Shown piece after piece: positions 1 through 12,494 of a DNA stretch of 64,000 bases. Origin of the DNA: Cohaesibacter intestini. Its GTDB lineage: Bacteria > Pseudomonadota > Alphaproteobacteria > Rhizobiales > Cohaesibacteraceae. Location: NCBI RefSeq assembly GCF_003324485.1, contig NZ_QODK01000002.1, positions 124,001 through 188,000 of the forward strand. Direction: 5' to 3'. The notes beneath the pieces are model-generated. The model made no database searches. It was not told the origin of the DNA and worked only from the letters and a program-made list of their open reading frames with translations. A program made the position numbers and the translations under genes. Within the stretch, counting starts at the first letter, position 1, and each line of letters opens with the position of its first letter.

Positions 1-322
1 CATTGTTGGATGGGACGGCTTCATATCCTGCCTGCCGCATCATATCAACCCGTTTCTGCCATTCTTCGCGCTCAGGCAGGTAGAAAACCAGCAAAGCCTC
101 ATGATCCGGCGCCCGCGGCGCCGTCACACCATGCTCAATGGTGAATTCGAGATGATAAGGGGCATTGGGGTGACCGATGATCAGGCCATCAAAGCCGTTA
201 TGCCCCTCAAAGGAGCCAAGAAGAGCGAAGCCCAGACCCTCGCAATAAAAAGCTTTAATTGCTTCAAAATCGCAACAAGAACGAGCAACGCGCATTTTAG
301 GAAAGTGAATGTCGTAACTCAT
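1..322 (-). CDS. VOC-family (glyoxalase/bleomycin-resistance fold) protein, 3' end outside window
   Basis: The reading frame is open from an ATG at 322 down to the window edge, giving 107 residues with no stop, so the C-terminus is missing. The visible part looks like the first beta-alpha-beta-beta-beta unit of a vicinal-oxygen-chelate fold: an N-terminal MSYDIHFPKMRVA strand, the helix and turn DFEAIKAFYCEGLGF (residues 18-32), then strands around GLIIGH and YHLEFTIEHG. That places it among small glyoxalase or dioxygenase-like proteins; the substrate cannot be told. It starts 26 bases after the ppiB stop on the same strand, so it may be read from the same transcript. The family call rests on pattern recognition only. 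Confidence 0.75.
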   Translation of the reverse strand, partial: MSYDIHFPKMRVARSCCDFEAIKAFYCEGLGFALLGSFEGHNGFDGLIIGHPNAPYHLEFTIEHGVTAPRAPDHEALLVFYLPEREEWQKRVDMMRQAGYEAVPSNN

Positions 323-348
323 GCAAGGTCCGGGCTTCGAGAACGGTC

Positions 349-822
349 TTAGACGTCAGCAGCGACGCGCATGGAAACGATGCTGTCAGGATCCTGCACC
401 GGCTCGCCACGCTTGATTTCGTCGATATTTTCCATGCCTTCGATCACATCACCCCAGTAGGTATACTGGTTGTCGAGCCAAGGGGCACGGTCAAAGCAGA
501 TGAAGAACTGGCTGTTGGCAGAATTCGGGTTCATCGCACGGGCCATCGAGCAGGAACCGCGCACATGCTCGGTGGTGGAGAATTCAGCTTTCAGGTCAGG
601 CTTGTCAGAACCACCGGTACCGGTGCCATGAGGGCAGCCAACCTGAGCCATAAAGCCATCGATAACCCGGTGGAACACGATACCGTCATAGAATTTTTCG
701 CGCGCCAGCTCTTTGAGGCGCTCGCAATGGGCCGGAGCAAGGTCCGTACGCAGGGCGATGACAACTTTGCCCTTGGTGGTTTCCATGATCAGGGTGTTTT
801 CGGGATCTTTGATCTCTGCCAC
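349..822 (-). CDS. ppiB: Cytoplasmic cyclophilin-type peptidyl-prolyl cis-trans isomerase
   Basis: A 157-residue protein with no signal peptide, so probably a cytoplasmic prolyl isomerase (protein-folding helper). Cyclophilin active-site elements are present in order: FHRVIDGFMAQVG (catalytic Arg52, Gln60), an RGSCSMAR segment near 88-95, SANSQFFI near 101-108, and the W of APWLDNQYTYWG. The start codon is GTG, preceded by an AAGGA-like ribosome site at a normal distance. It lies 111 bases downstream of a second, exported cyclophilin on the same strand, a pairing common in alphaproteobacteria near coaD and gyrA. Residue 91 is Cys in the RGxxSMAR motif, a mild oddity. Family certain; the ppiB symbol is by family and location. 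Confidence 0.93.
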   Translation of the reverse strand: MAEIKDPENTLIMETTKGKVVIALRTDLAPAHCERLKELAREKFYDGIVFHRVIDGFMAQVGCPHGTGTGGSDKPDLKAEFSTTEHVRGSCSMARAMNPNSANSQFFICFDRAPWLDNQYTYWGDVIEGMENIDEIKRGEPVQDPDSIVSMRVAADV

Positions 823-933
823 TTGTCTCTTCCTTTTCTAAGAGAGTAGGCCCCGCTCCATTCTGCGATGGATATCGGAGCTGTTTGCAAAGGCCTGTCT
901 TGGCAACAGCCCTTACATATTGAATTGCTAGGA

Positions 934-1479
934 TTATTCGGCGTCAGCTGCAACCTGCATCTTGACTATAACGTCGGGATTTGCAGGCGGTTCGCCCTTT
1001 TTCAGGCGATCAATGAATTCCATGCCTTCGGTCACTTCACCCCAGACCGTATATTGGCCATTGAGCCAGGACGCGCGATTGAACATGATGAAAAACTGGC
1101 TGTTGGCACTGTTCGGAGATGAGGAACGCGCCATGCCCACCACGCCGCGTTCAAACGGACGGGCATTGAACTCGGCCTTGAGATCCGGCAGATCCGAACC
1201 CCCGGTGCCATTGCCACGCGGGTCGCCAGTCTGGGCCATAAAGCCATCAATCACACGATGGAACTTCAACCCGTCATAAAAGCCTTTGCGGGCCAGTGTC
1301 TTGATCCGCTCCACATGATTGGGGGCAAGATCCGGCCGCATCTTGATGACAACACGGCCATGCACCGTGTCAAGATAGAGCATATTGTCCTTTTCGTCCG
1401 CGAAGGCAGTCTGCGATCCGCTCCAAACGAGAGTAGCCAGAAGACCAGCAGTCAGAAACAAGCGTCGGGTAAGGGTCAT
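934..1479 (-). CDS. Exported cyclophilin-type peptidyl-prolyl cis-trans isomerase
   Basis: A 181-residue cyclophilin. Residues 1-27 form a clear Sec signal peptide (basic MTLTRR, hydrophobic core, probable cleavage after AFA before DEK), so it should act in the periplasm as a folding catalyst for exported proteins. Catalytic motifs FHRVIDGFMAQTG (Arg75), RGVVGMAR and SANSQFFI are intact. It sits 11 bases downstream of coaD and upstream of the cytoplasmic paralogue, so the two isomerases appear to come from a local duplication with different targeting. It could be called ppiA by location, but I leave the symbol empty because naming of alphaproteobacterial cyclophilins is inconsistent. Confidence 0.93.
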   Translation of the reverse strand: MTLTRRLFLTAGLLATLVWSGSQTAFADEKDNMLYLDTVHGRVVIKMRPDLAPNHVERIKTLARKGFYDGLKFHRVIDGFMAQTGDPRGNGTGGSDLPDLKAEFNARPFERGVVGMARSSSPNSANSQFFIMFNRASWLNGQYTVWGEVTEGMEFIDRLKKGEPPANPDVIVKMQVAADAE

Positions 1480-1490
1480 GTATTTTCCGT

Positions 1491-1991
1491 TCAGCTAGAG
1501 AGCTTTTTGTCAAAGGCCGCTTTAACGACATCGGGCACGAAGGGTGAAATGTCGCCCCCCATGACGGCAACCTGACGAATCAGACTGGCAGCAATATGGC
1601 GTACCGAGCTGCCTGATGGCAAATAAATGGTCTGCACTTCCGGCGCCAATGTTTCATTGATCCCCGCCAACTGCATTTCATAATCAAAATCGGTGCCGTC
1701 GCGCAACCCACGGATCATAATGGTCGCATCGGATCGTTTGGCGGCATTGATCACCAAATCATCAAACGTCACCACTTTCAGCTCGGTTTCCGTTTCTTCG
1801 GCAATCGGCGAGACCACCGCATGAATAAGGTCATGACGTTCCTCTGGCGTGAAAAACGGGGCCTTGCCATGATGCACCCCGATGGCCAGCACCAACTCAT
1901 CAACCAGATGGCAGGCGCGATGGACAATATCGAGATGACCAAAGGTGATCGGATCAAAGGATCCGGGATAAAGGGCGACTTTCTTTGACAT
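1491..1991 (-). CDS. coaD: Pantetheine-phosphate adenylyltransferase
   Basis: Catalyses transfer of AMP from ATP to 4'-phosphopantetheine, the fourth step of coenzyme A synthesis, in the cytoplasm. The N-terminus MSKKVALYPGSFDPITFGH carries the nucleotidyltransferase GSFDPxTxGH motif, and the C-terminal half has the family's SGSSVRHIA segment that contacts ATP. From this ATG the product is 166 residues, the usual family length; the frame continues 21 codons upstream to another ATG at 2054, but that extension (with HAMQWKQT) is not family-like. Gene order gyrA, coaD, cyclophilin, cyclophilin is typical of the Hyphomicrobiales. No regulatory element seen. Confidence 0.95.
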   Translation of the reverse strand: MSKKVALYPGSFDPITFGHLDIVHRACHLVDELVLAIGVHHGKAPFFTPEERHDLIHAVVSPIAEETETELKVVTFDDLVINAAKRSDATIMIRGLRDGTDFDYEMQLAGINETLAPEVQTIYLPSGSSVRHIAASLIRQVAVMGGDISPFVPDVVKAAFDKKLSS

Positions 1992-2221
1992 TGTCTGCTT
2001 CCATTGCATTGCGTGCCTGCCCTTTTCAAGACAGGAAATATACAACGCTGTCAATAGTGCAATACTCGAATTCAGGCTTGCCTTCCAAAACGAATAATGA
2101 GAGACATCCGTAAAAATGAATAGGAGATGAACACGATGCTCAGCCCTACTTCATATAGGTTTCGATAAAAGATTTTTTAACGTTGATTTCGTAATAATGC
2201 TGATAATTTGGGGATGTTGAT

Positions 2222-2446
2222 ATGGCTTCTATGGAAAAAACCAAATTCTTCGTGGCAACTGGCATCATGATTTGCGTGATGGGGCTTGGATTCATTGCAT
2301 TGAGCGGCACGTCAGCCTTGTCTGATGGCTATGGCACTCCACTCGACATTTCGAGCTTGGGCTTCTTCGGTGAGTCGAACTCCGGCGCCTGCGTCGCCCA
2401 AAAAGGCACCAGCTCCTGCAGCAGCGAGCTCGCGCTGGTCAACTGA
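2222..2446 (+). CDS. Possible small exported protein, unknown
   Basis: A 74-residue frame on the plus strand between divergent coaD and convergent gyrA. It begins MASMEKTKFFVATG, followed by a hydrophobic stretch of about 20 residues ending in GTSALS, which reads like a signal peptide or one membrane anchor; the remainder is short, Gly/Ser-rich and contains two cysteines (CVAQKGTSSC). A second ATG at 2231 would also serve. The upstream region is AT-rich and has no strong ribosome site (GGGG at 2210-2213 is the nearest purine block). It matches no family I know. The hydrophobic leader with basic start argues it may be real; the length and lack of homologues keep confidence low. Confidence 0.35.
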   Translation: MASMEKTKFFVATGIMICVMGLGFIALSGTSALSDGYGTPLDISSLGFFGESNSGACVAQKGTSSCSSELALVN

Positions 2447-2606
2447 GCTCTTGAGAACACGCCATTTCTCTTAGCGATCATGCATAGCTCAGGCACCACG
2501 TGCCAGAGCGAAGTATCAGAGCATTTTCCATTTTCTTCGATACTCAGAACACAAGATTCTGTCCTGTGCAGTTGCCAGCCCATGCAATCTTGACCATCTG
2601 ACCAAT

Positions 2607-2638
2607 AAAAAAGGCCCGTCTTGCGGGCCTTCTTTTTT
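2607..2638 (-). terminator. Rho-independent terminator for gyrA (bidirectional)
   Basis: AAGGCCCG (2611-2618), a 5-base loop and CGGGCCTT (2624-2631) form a strong hairpin; the A-run before it gives a U-run on the minus transcript just after the gyrA stop. A T-run on the other side would also stop plus-strand transcripts from the small frame upstream. Confidence 0.85.
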
Positions 2639-2667
2639 ATCTTGTCGCACATAGTTTCCGTGGGAGA

Positions 2668-5448
2668 TTAGCTTTCATCTCCAGATGGTTCGGCGTCTGG
2701 AGGCGTTGCACCACCCTCGGCGTCCCCATCCAGCTCATCAGCATCTTCCACCTCGTGATCTTCCTCGGAGATTTTCTCCACGGACACCACGCGCTCGCCT
2801 TCGCGGGTCTTGAACACTGTCACGCCCTGCGTCGAGCGCCCCGCAATACGAATACCATCGATTGGACAGCGGATCAGCTGACCACCATCGGTCACCAGCA
2901 TGATCTGGTCGCTTTCCTCTGCCGGGAAGCTGGCAATCAGCGGGCCGTTGCGGTCATTCACGGCCATGGCAACAATGCCTTTGCCACCGCGACCCGAGGT
3001 CCGATATTCATAGGACGAGGTCCGCTTGCCAAAGCCATTCTCAGAAATGGTCAACACGAACTGCTCGGCTGCGTCCATGGCGGCATATTTGTCGCCAAGT
3101 TCAGCGCCGGCTACTGCAGTTGCTTCAAGCTCTGAGCCATCTTCGGTCTCTTCGCCAGTCAAGGCACGGCGCATCGCACTGGCCCGACGCAGATACTCAC
3201 TGCGCTCATCCGGCGTAGCATCGAAGTGACGCAGGATCGACATGGAAATGACCTTATCATCCTCTTCGAGACGAATGCCGCGCACACCGGTTGAGCCACG
3301 GCTCTGGAAGATGCGCACATCCTCTACCGGGAAGCGAATGCACTGGCCATTGGCCGTCGTCAGCAACACATCATCATCTGCGTTGCAGGTCTCAACCCCG
3401 ACAATGCCATCATCGGACCCTTCTTCAAACTTCATGGCAATCTTGCCATTGCGATTGACCAACTTGAAGTCAGACAGTTTGTTGCGGCGCACCGATCCGG
3501 AGATGGTGGCAAACATCAGATCGAGGGTTTCCCAGCTCTCCTCATCCTCAGGCAATGGCAGGATCGAGGTAATGCGTTCGCCCTGCTGCAACGGCAAAAG
3601 GTTGATCAGAGCCTTGCCTTTGCCTTGTGGAGCGGACAATGGCAGACGCCAGACCTTCATCTTGTAGGCAATGCCGCGCGAGGAGAAGAACAGCACCGGC
3701 GTGTGGGTATTGCCCACAAACAGCCGCGTGACAAAATCCTCATCCTTGGTCGCCATGCCAGAGCGTCCCTTACCACCACGGCGCTGGGCGCGATAGGTGG
3801 AGAGCGGCACACGCTTGATGTAACCGGCATGGGATACGGTCACCACCATTTCCTCACGCTGGATCAGGTCTTCATCGTCAAAGTCGGCGCCACCTTCGAC
3901 AATCTCGGTGCGCCGTGGGGTGGCGAATTCTTCCTTCAGATCAAGCATTTCCTGCTTGACGATGGAATAGATCCGCTCACGCGAGCGCAGAATATCGAGA
4001 TAGTCGGTGATTTTCTCACCCAGCGCATTCAGCTCATCGCCGACCTCGTCACGACCGATTGCCGTCAAACGGGCCAGACGCAATTCAAGAATGGCGCGGG
4101 CCTGTTCTTCTGACAGATAGTAAGTGCCGTCGTCATTGATCCGATGGCGCGGATCATCGATCAACAGGATCAAATCCGCCACATCCGTGGCCGGCCAGCG
4201 GCGTTCCATCAACTGGTTACGCGCGGTCGTTGGATCAGGCGCATTGCGAATGGTGCGAATGACTTCGTCAATATTGGCAACCGCGATCGCCAAGCCGACC
4301 AAAATGTGGGCGCGATCACGGGCTTTATTGAGCAGATATTTGGTCCGGCGGCTGACGACTTCTTCCCGGAACTGGTTGAAGGCATGCAGCACGTCACGCA
4401 AATTCATCAGTTCAGGCTTGCCACCATTCAGCGCCACCATGTTGGTGCCAAACGAAGTTTGCAACTGGCTGAAGCGATAAAGCTGATTGAGCACCACATC
4501 AGGCACCGCATCGCGCTTCAACTCGACCACAACCCGCATACCCAGACGGTCGGATTCATCGCGAATATCGGAAATACCCTCAATACGCTTGTCACGCACC
4601 GCCTCGGCGATCTTCTCGATCATCGTTGCCTTGTTCACCTGATACGGGATCTCGGTGACAATCAGCGCCATGCGATCCTTGCGGATCTCCTCGACATCAA
4701 CCTTGCCGCGCATCATCACCGATCCGCGACCGGTATTGTAATAGCTGCGGATGCCTGCCCGGCCCAGAATGATGCCGCCGGTCGGGAAGTCCGGACCCGG
4801 TGCATATTCGAGCAACTCTTCAGCCGACAAAGCCGGATTGTCGATCAAGGCAATCGAGGCATCAATCACTTCACCCAGATTGTGCGGTGGAATGTTGGTC
4901 GCCATCCCGACAGCAATACCACCCGCCCCGTTGACCAGAAGGTTCGGGAAGCGGGCTGGCATCACACCAGGCTCTCTCTCGGATCCATCATAGTTATCGA
5001 GGAAGTCAACGGTATCCTTGTCAAGATCGCCGAGAATGGCCTCGGTGACCTTTTCCAGACGACATTCCGTATAACGCATTGCAGCCGCGCTATCGCCGTC
5101 AACAGAGCCAAAGTTGCCCTGCCCGTCGATCAGCGGCAAGCGCAGAGAGAAATTCTGCGTCATGCGCACGAGGGCTTCATAGATCGCGCTATCACCATGC
5201 GGGTGATACTTACCCATCACGTCACCGACCACACGGGCCGATTTGCGGTAGGGCTTGTTCCACTCGTAGCCATTCTCATGCATGGAATAAAGAATGCGTC
5301 GATGCACCGGCTTGAGGCCGTCGCGCACATCGGGCAAGGCACGGCTGACGATCACGCTCATGGCGTAATCGAGATAGCTGCGCTTCATTTCATCCGTGAT
5401 GGAAGTGGGCTTGATATCGACGGTTAGTCCGTCGCCCGAATCGTTCAT
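2668..5448 (-). CDS. gyrA: DNA gyrase subunit A
   Basis: Breakage-reunion subunit of the type II topoisomerase that introduces negative supercoils. From the ATG at 5448 the product is 926 residues: winged-helix/tower domain with catalytic Tyr126 in AAMRYTECR, then the C-terminal beta-propeller with the GyrA box QRRGGKG that wraps DNA, and an acidic tail of about 28 residues. The frame could start 13 codons earlier at a TTG (5487), but the ATG product matches family N-termini better. In the quinolone-resistance region ([10 protein letters not shown]) Ser87 equals E. coli Ser83 and is wild type, while the Asp87 position is Glu91. Followed by its own terminator. coaD lies downstream beyond a 680-base gap. 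Confidence 0.98.
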   Translation of the reverse strand: MNDSGDGLTVDIKPTSITDEMKRSYLDYAMSVIVSRALPDVRDGLKPVHRRILYSMHENGYEWNKPYRKSARVVGDVMGKYHPHGDSAIYEALVRMTQNFSLRLPLIDGQGNFGSVDGDSAAAMRYTECRLEKVTEAILGDLDKDTVDFLDNYDGSEREPGVMPARFPNLLVNGAGGIAVGMATNIPPHNLGEVIDASIALIDNPALSAEELLEYAPGPDFPTGGIILGRAGIRSYYNTGRGSVMMRGKVDVEEIRKDRMALIVTEIPYQVNKATMIEKIAEAVRDKRIEGISDIRDESDRLGMRVVVELKRDAVPDVVLNQLYRFSQLQTSFGTNMVALNGGKPELMNLRDVLHAFNQFREEVVSRRTKYLLNKARDRAHILVGLAIAVANIDEVIRTIRNAPDPTTARNQLMERRWPATDVADLILLIDDPRHRINDDGTYYLSEEQARAILELRLARLTAIGRDEVGDELNALGEKITDYLDILRSRERIYSIVKQEMLDLKEEFATPRRTEIVEGGADFDDEDLIQREEMVVTVSHAGYIKRVPLSTYRAQRRGGKGRSGMATKDEDFVTRLFVGNTHTPVLFFSSRGIAYKMKVWRLPLSAPQGKGKALINLLPLQQGERITSILPLPEDEESWETLDLMFATISGSVRRNKLSDFKLVNRNGKIAMKFEEGSDDGIVGVETCNADDDVLLTTANGQCIRFPVEDVRIFQSRGSTGVRGIRLEEDDKVISMSILRHFDATPDERSEYLRRASAMRRALTGEETEDGSELEATAVAGAELGDKYAAMDAAEQFVLTISENGFGKRTSSYEYRTSGRGGKGIVAMAVNDRNGPLIASFPAEESDQIMLVTDGGQLIRCPIDGIRIAGRSTQGVTVFKTREGERVVSVEKISEEDHEVEDADELDGDAEGGATPPDAEPSGDES

Positions 5449-5680
5449 GTTTTTGTCTGTCAAAGGAGTGTCTCGAATCCCTGTCAAAAAGGTAGTTCTG
5501 TATAAACGATTTGCGCCGCCACATCAAAATTTTGCTCTTGCCCTGTTAGCAAATAGGCTGAACATTGTCGACTAGGGCCATTCCTGATATGCGAGTGGTT
5601 TCCATATGTTGTTGGCGGACCGTTTCCTCAGCGTTTCAGCCCTTGCCATCAGGCGCAAAAAAAATGCGGGAAAGTGAGAC

Positions 5681-6310
5681 ATGCTGCCATTTGATACATT
5701 GCTGAATGCCTTCGTTACCCTGTTCGTGACCATCGACCCGATCGGCCTTGCGCCAATCTTTCTGGCGGTCACCAGTGGCGCATCCAAGCAGGAACGTTTC
5801 AAGATCGGAACCCGCGCGGTGATTGTGGCCGCGGGCATCCTGTTGACTTTTGCCTTTGTCGGCCAGATCATCCTGTCAGTGCTTGGCATCTCTCTGCCCG
5901 CCTTCCGGATTGCCGGTGGCTTGCTGCTCTTTTTCATTGCCTTTGAAATGGTTTTCGAGAAACGCAAGGAGCGCAAATCAAAATCTGCTGAGGAAGCCTT
6001 GTCCGACGATGAAATGCACGACATTGCAGTTTTCCCATTGGCCATCCCGCTGATATCGGGCCCTGGTGCCATATCGGCGGTGCTGCTTCTGTCTTCCCAG
6101 TCCACCAACTGGGTCGAGATGACCTCCATTCTTGCCATCATTGCCAGCGTGCTTCTGCTGGTGTTGCTCACCTTTGCCATTGCAGGCTGGGTGGAAAAGG
6201 CCCTTGGTGACAGTGGCCGCAACATTCTGACCCGCCTGCTCGGAGTGCTGCTCTCGGCGCTGGCCATTCAGTTCATCGCCGACGGTGTCCGTGCCATGAT
6301 CACCGGCTAA
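5681..6310 (+). CDS. MarC-family integral membrane protein
   Basis: A 209-residue polytopic inner-membrane protein with six predicted membrane segments. The start MLPFDTLLNAFVTLFVTIDPIGLAPIF has the family-typical DPIG signature in the first segment, and the later FPLAIPLISGPGAI segment is the other MarC hallmark. A charged loop of about 35 residues (EKRKERKSKSAEEALSDDE) separates segments 3 and 4, as usual. The name MarC is historical; the family is no longer thought to confer multidrug resistance and its function is unknown. The gene lies 116 bases upstream of the CYTH-CHAD gene on the same strand and is divergent from gyrA. Confidence 0.92.
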   Translation: MLPFDTLLNAFVTLFVTIDPIGLAPIFLAVTSGASKQERFKIGTRAVIVAAGILLTFAFVGQIILSVLGISLPAFRIAGGLLLFFIAFEMVFEKRKERKSKSAEEALSDDEMHDIAVFPLAIPLISGPGAISAVLLLSSQSTNWVEMTSILAIIASVLLLVLLTFAIAGWVEKALGDSGRNILTRLLGVLLSALAIQFIADGVRAMITG

Positions 6311-6426
6311 CGCACAGCCCAACATGCCCGCCGAAAGGAGATGCTCCCAAAGGCAGGTGCACCAGGTACGTCCAATCTTGTCAAGCACCCGAGGCGGGCT
6401 TATCCTTCATTGCGGAGGACATGCGT

Positions 6427-7986
6427 ATGAGTAACAAGACAGCCGAAGAGCTCGAGCTGAAAATCCAGATGGATGTCGGCGAGCTTCGTGCTCTGCAAGC
6501 AAAAGCCGAAGCGCGTGCGGGCGGCGACGCCCTTCCGGCCCAACGGCGGTTGCGCTCCATCTATTTCGATACAGCCGATCATGCCCTGCGGAAAGCAGGC
6601 ATCGCGCTGCGGGTGCGCGATGATGATGGCTGCTGGATCCAGACCATCAAGGCCAAGACCAAGGTTCAGGGCGGTGTGTCGAACCCGCAGGAAAGCGAAA
6701 CAGAGATTGCCGGACCCAAGCCGCAGCTGGACCAGATCCTCGACGGCAGCTTGCGTGCCAAGGTCCAAGACGCAACCAACGGCGCGCTGGTCTTGCCCAT
6801 CTTCGAAACCGTTGTTGAGCGCACCAGCTTTGATTTGCACACGGCCAATGGTGGCTGCGTCGAGTTGGCCATCGATATGGGGCATGTCTTCAGCGACAAG
6901 GGCCTCCAACCCATCGGCGAAGCGGAACTGGAACTCAAATATGGAAATGTTGCCGACCTGCTCGATTTGGCCGGGGCGCTGTTCGAAGGTCAGCATTGTC
7001 GTCTGGCCAGTCGCAACAAAGCCACCCTTGGTTACGTCCTGATCGGAGCGGAGAGCGCCAAACCGCCCAAACCCAAACCTGTCAGCTTGCCCGCTCTCAC
7101 AACAGGCCAAAGCATCGAGCAGACATTCATCCAGCAAATGGACCCCATTGTTGCAGCGATCCTGCACAATTGGCACGTCATGACGCAAAGCCCCAATCCA
7201 GAAGGACCGCATCAACTGCGGATCAATCTGCGCCTGCTTCGCAGCCTGTTACGAGCCTTTCGCCCGGTGATCGACGGCCCGCCGCTGCGTGCCCTCGACA
7301 AGAAGGCACGCACTCTGTCGCGGCATGTGGGACAACTGCGCGACATGGATGTGCTGGTCGAAGACATCTATTTGCCCGTCGTCGCGCAAACTGACGGGGA
7401 TTTGAGCAACGAGCAACGCATCCTGACCGGCCGGCTCAAGCGCTATCGCGACATGGTCCGCAGGCATGTGCTCGAAGAGCTGGAACAATGGTCCCACGCC
7501 TCCTTCCAAATCGAGTTGGCACTTTTCACCCGACAGAAAGCCTGGCGCAAATATGTCTCCAAACCAGACAGGAAAGCACCCATCGACGGGTTGGCGGCCA
7601 AGGCACTGGACAAATCCCTCGGGCAAGCCAAACGTCATGGTGACCATCTGACGAAACTCACCCCGGATGAACGCCATGCCATGCGCAAGCGCCTCAAGAC
7701 GCTGCGCTATCAGGGACAGCTCTTCGCCACCCTCTATGACACCGATAAAACCAACGCCTTCAACAAGCGTCTGAAGGCGTTGCAGAAAATCTTTGGCTAC
7801 ATCAATGACGTGGAAATGGCGGAAAAGCTTGGTGCCGTCACCCAATTGGCAGGCGGCAGCGACGAGAGCGATGCAGCCATCGTCGCCCATGTGCTTGAAA
7901 CGCATCAAACCGAAGCCGATCACGCTTGGCACAAGGCAAAGAAACGCTGGAAACAATTCGACAAGGCCAAGATGTTCTGGCACTGA
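6427..7986 (+). CDS. CYTH and CHAD domain protein (probable inorganic triphosphatase/polyphosphate binding)
   Basis: A 519-residue two-domain protein. The N-terminal CYTH domain (about 1-205) begins with the ExExK signature (E8-L-E-L-K12), which coordinates metal and triphosphate in triphosphate tunnel enzymes. The C-terminal CHAD domain (about 225-510) is helical, rich in conserved His, Arg and Lys (HQLRINLRLLRSLLRAF, RHVGQLRDMDVLV, HAMRKRLKTLRYQGQL), and in this family binds inorganic polyphosphate. Together they suggest a triphosphatase linked to polyphosphate metabolism. I prefer the ATG at 6427 because GGAGG at 6414-6418 then sits 8 bases away; the in-frame ATG at 6421 would leave only 2. 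It ends at a strong bidirectional terminator. Confidence 0.93.
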   Translation: MSNKTAEELELKIQMDVGELRALQAKAEARAGGDALPAQRRLRSIYFDTADHALRKAGIALRVRDDDGCWIQTIKAKTKVQGGVSNPQESETEIAGPKPQLDQILDGSLRAKVQDATNGALVLPIFETVVERTSFDLHTANGGCVELAIDMGHVFSDKGLQPIGEAELELKYGNVADLLDLAGALFEGQHCRLASRNKATLGYVLIGAESAKPPKPKPVSLPALTTGQSIEQTFIQQMDPIVAAILHNWHVMTQSPNPEGPHQLRINLRLLRSLLRAFRPVIDGPPLRALDKKARTLSRHVGQLRDMDVLVEDIYLPVVAQTDGDLSNEQRILTGRLKRYRDMVRRHVLEELEQWSHASFQIELALFTRQKAWRKYVSKPDRKAPIDGLAAKALDKSLGQAKRHGDHLTKLTPDERHAMRKRLKTLRYQGQLFATLYDTDKTNAFNKRLKALQKIFGYINDVEMAEKLGAVTQLAGGSDESDAAIVAHVLETHQTEADHAWHKAKKRWKQFDKAKMFWH

Positions 7987-8014
7987 ACCGCAAACCGATA
8001 CGATCCCGCAAACC

Positions 8015-8046
8015 AAAAAGGCCCGATCCTGTGATCGGGCCTTTTT
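8015..8046. terminator. Bidirectional terminator between convergent CYTH-CHAD and RND genes
   Basis: A perfect 14-base-pair stem (AAAAAGGCCCGATC / GATCGGGCCTTTTT) around a CTGT loop; T-runs on both strands let it end both converging transcripts. Confidence 0.9.
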
Positions 8047-8069
8047 GTTTCATATCAGAAGAGACCAGC

Positions 8070-11274
<3,205 letters not shown>

Positions 11275-11288
<14 letters not shown>

Positions 11289-12336
11289 GCTCGCCCCCTT
11301 GCGGCTGGATCAGAATGTCACCAGCCTCAATGCCAGAGAGAATTTCGACCATCAGACCGCTCTGTTTGCGGTGACTGCGCCCCACTTGCACGGCGATGTC
11401 AGCTGTTTTGTCATCGGCCAGTCTGGACGTGACAAAATCAACCCCAAAGCGCGTGAAAACCAGATCTTCAGGCACCAGCAAGGCGGATCGTTCCCCGGCA
11501 CTGACGCGCACCTGAATGCGCTCTCCGACAAAATAGTCGCCCAAATCCGGAACCGTTGCATCGGCAAGCACACGACCATTGGCGATTTGCGGGTACACCT
11601 TGACGATTGTTCCAGTCCGATCACAGCCTTTGGCGCAATCCTGCCCTCGGGCCGCGAGCGCAACGCTATCGCCCTTATGCAAGAAACGCGCATGGCGCTC
11701 TGGCAGCGAAAGGCGCAATATATAATGTTCCTTGGCAATGGTGGCGACAGCCTCTCCGGGCATCACGACCGACCCGACCGTGATCGGCACATCCAGCACC
11801 CGACCCGTCTGTGGCGCCAAAACGGCGCCCTCTTCCAGCTGACGCACAATCACGGCCTTCTCGGCCTCAGAAGCCTCAAGCTTGCTTTTTGCAACGTCAT
11901 ATTGGGTGTTGATCTGATCGAGCCGTGCCTTGGTGGTTGACCCGCGCTGGAACAGAGCCTGTGTCCGCTCCAACTCTGTCTTGAGATTGGCAATCTCCCG
12001 TTCCGCAGCGCGGATCTGCGCCTCGATGGCCTCAATCTGCAGATCAAGCTTTGGGTCCTTGACCAAAGCGATGACGGCACCTTCTTGCACAAGATCGCCC
12101 TCGGTCGCACTCAACTCGGTCACCGTTCCGGAAATGCGCACCCGCGCCGCAATCGCATCGGTGCTTTCAACGGTCGCGAAGACCGCCTTTTTGTCTGCAA
12201 TGGTCATTGCCTTGACGACAAACCCCTCCGCTTGCGCGGCAGTCACCGCCAAAAGCAGGCTCATCAGGCTTGCGACATGCAAAGAAGCCCTGAAAGGGTT
12301 GAAGAGTGGGTTTGAAATGGTGCGCATGGTTCTCAT
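11275..12336 (-). CDS. RND efflux periplasmic adaptor (membrane fusion protein)
   Basis: A 353-residue adaptor joining the RND permease to an outer-membrane channel. A long signal peptide ends around AQA-36; after it come a beta-barrel/lipoyl half (about 62-95), an alpha-hairpin (about 96-168, EAIEAQIRAAEREIANLKTE onwards), the returning lipoyl half (AVLAPQTGRVLDVPITVGSVV) and a barrel domain. Two cysteines four residues apart (Cys234 and Cys238 in GQDCAKGCDR) are unusual for this family and may form a disulphide. A candidate operator and promoter lie directly upstream (12354-12397). The start ATG at 12336 has AGGA only 2 bases upstream; the ATG three codons later at 12327 is an alternative. 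Confidence 0.93.
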
Positions 12337-12353
12337 GATCCTGCCTGAGTGAA

Positions 12354-12397
12354 TTATATTAGTATTTACGAATATAAGAAACTATTTGCTTTGTCAA
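12354..12397 (-). promoter_or_regulatory. Candidate promoter and operator of the RND pump operon
   Basis: The minus strand shows a TTGACA -35 (12397-12392) and a TATATT -10-like block inside an inverted repeat, TTATATT-N10-AATATAA (12354-12377), ending 17 bases before the adaptor start codon. The spacer of 15 is short, so the exact -10 is uncertain. The central ATTTACGAAT resembles the core of AcrR/TetR-type operators. Placement over the core promoter suggests repression by an unlinked TetR-family protein. Confidence 0.5.
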
Positions 12398-12494
12398 AGG
12401 CCAGACATCGCAATTCGCTATTTTCTTCTGCGCGCCCATCAGATAGGAATCAAACATCACTCTGTTCCGGGGCGACAGAAAGAGGAGAAGAGAC

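Noticed and set aside
2329-2652. A 107-codon minus-strand frame between gyrA and the small frame
   Set aside because: It starts within a terminator hairpin's flank, has no ribosome site, and its product shows no pattern.
6330-6400. GCCCGCC ... GGCGGGC inverted repeat between marC and the CYTH-CHAD gene
   Set aside because: The arms are about 60 bases apart and there is no T-run, so neither terminator nor operator is supported.
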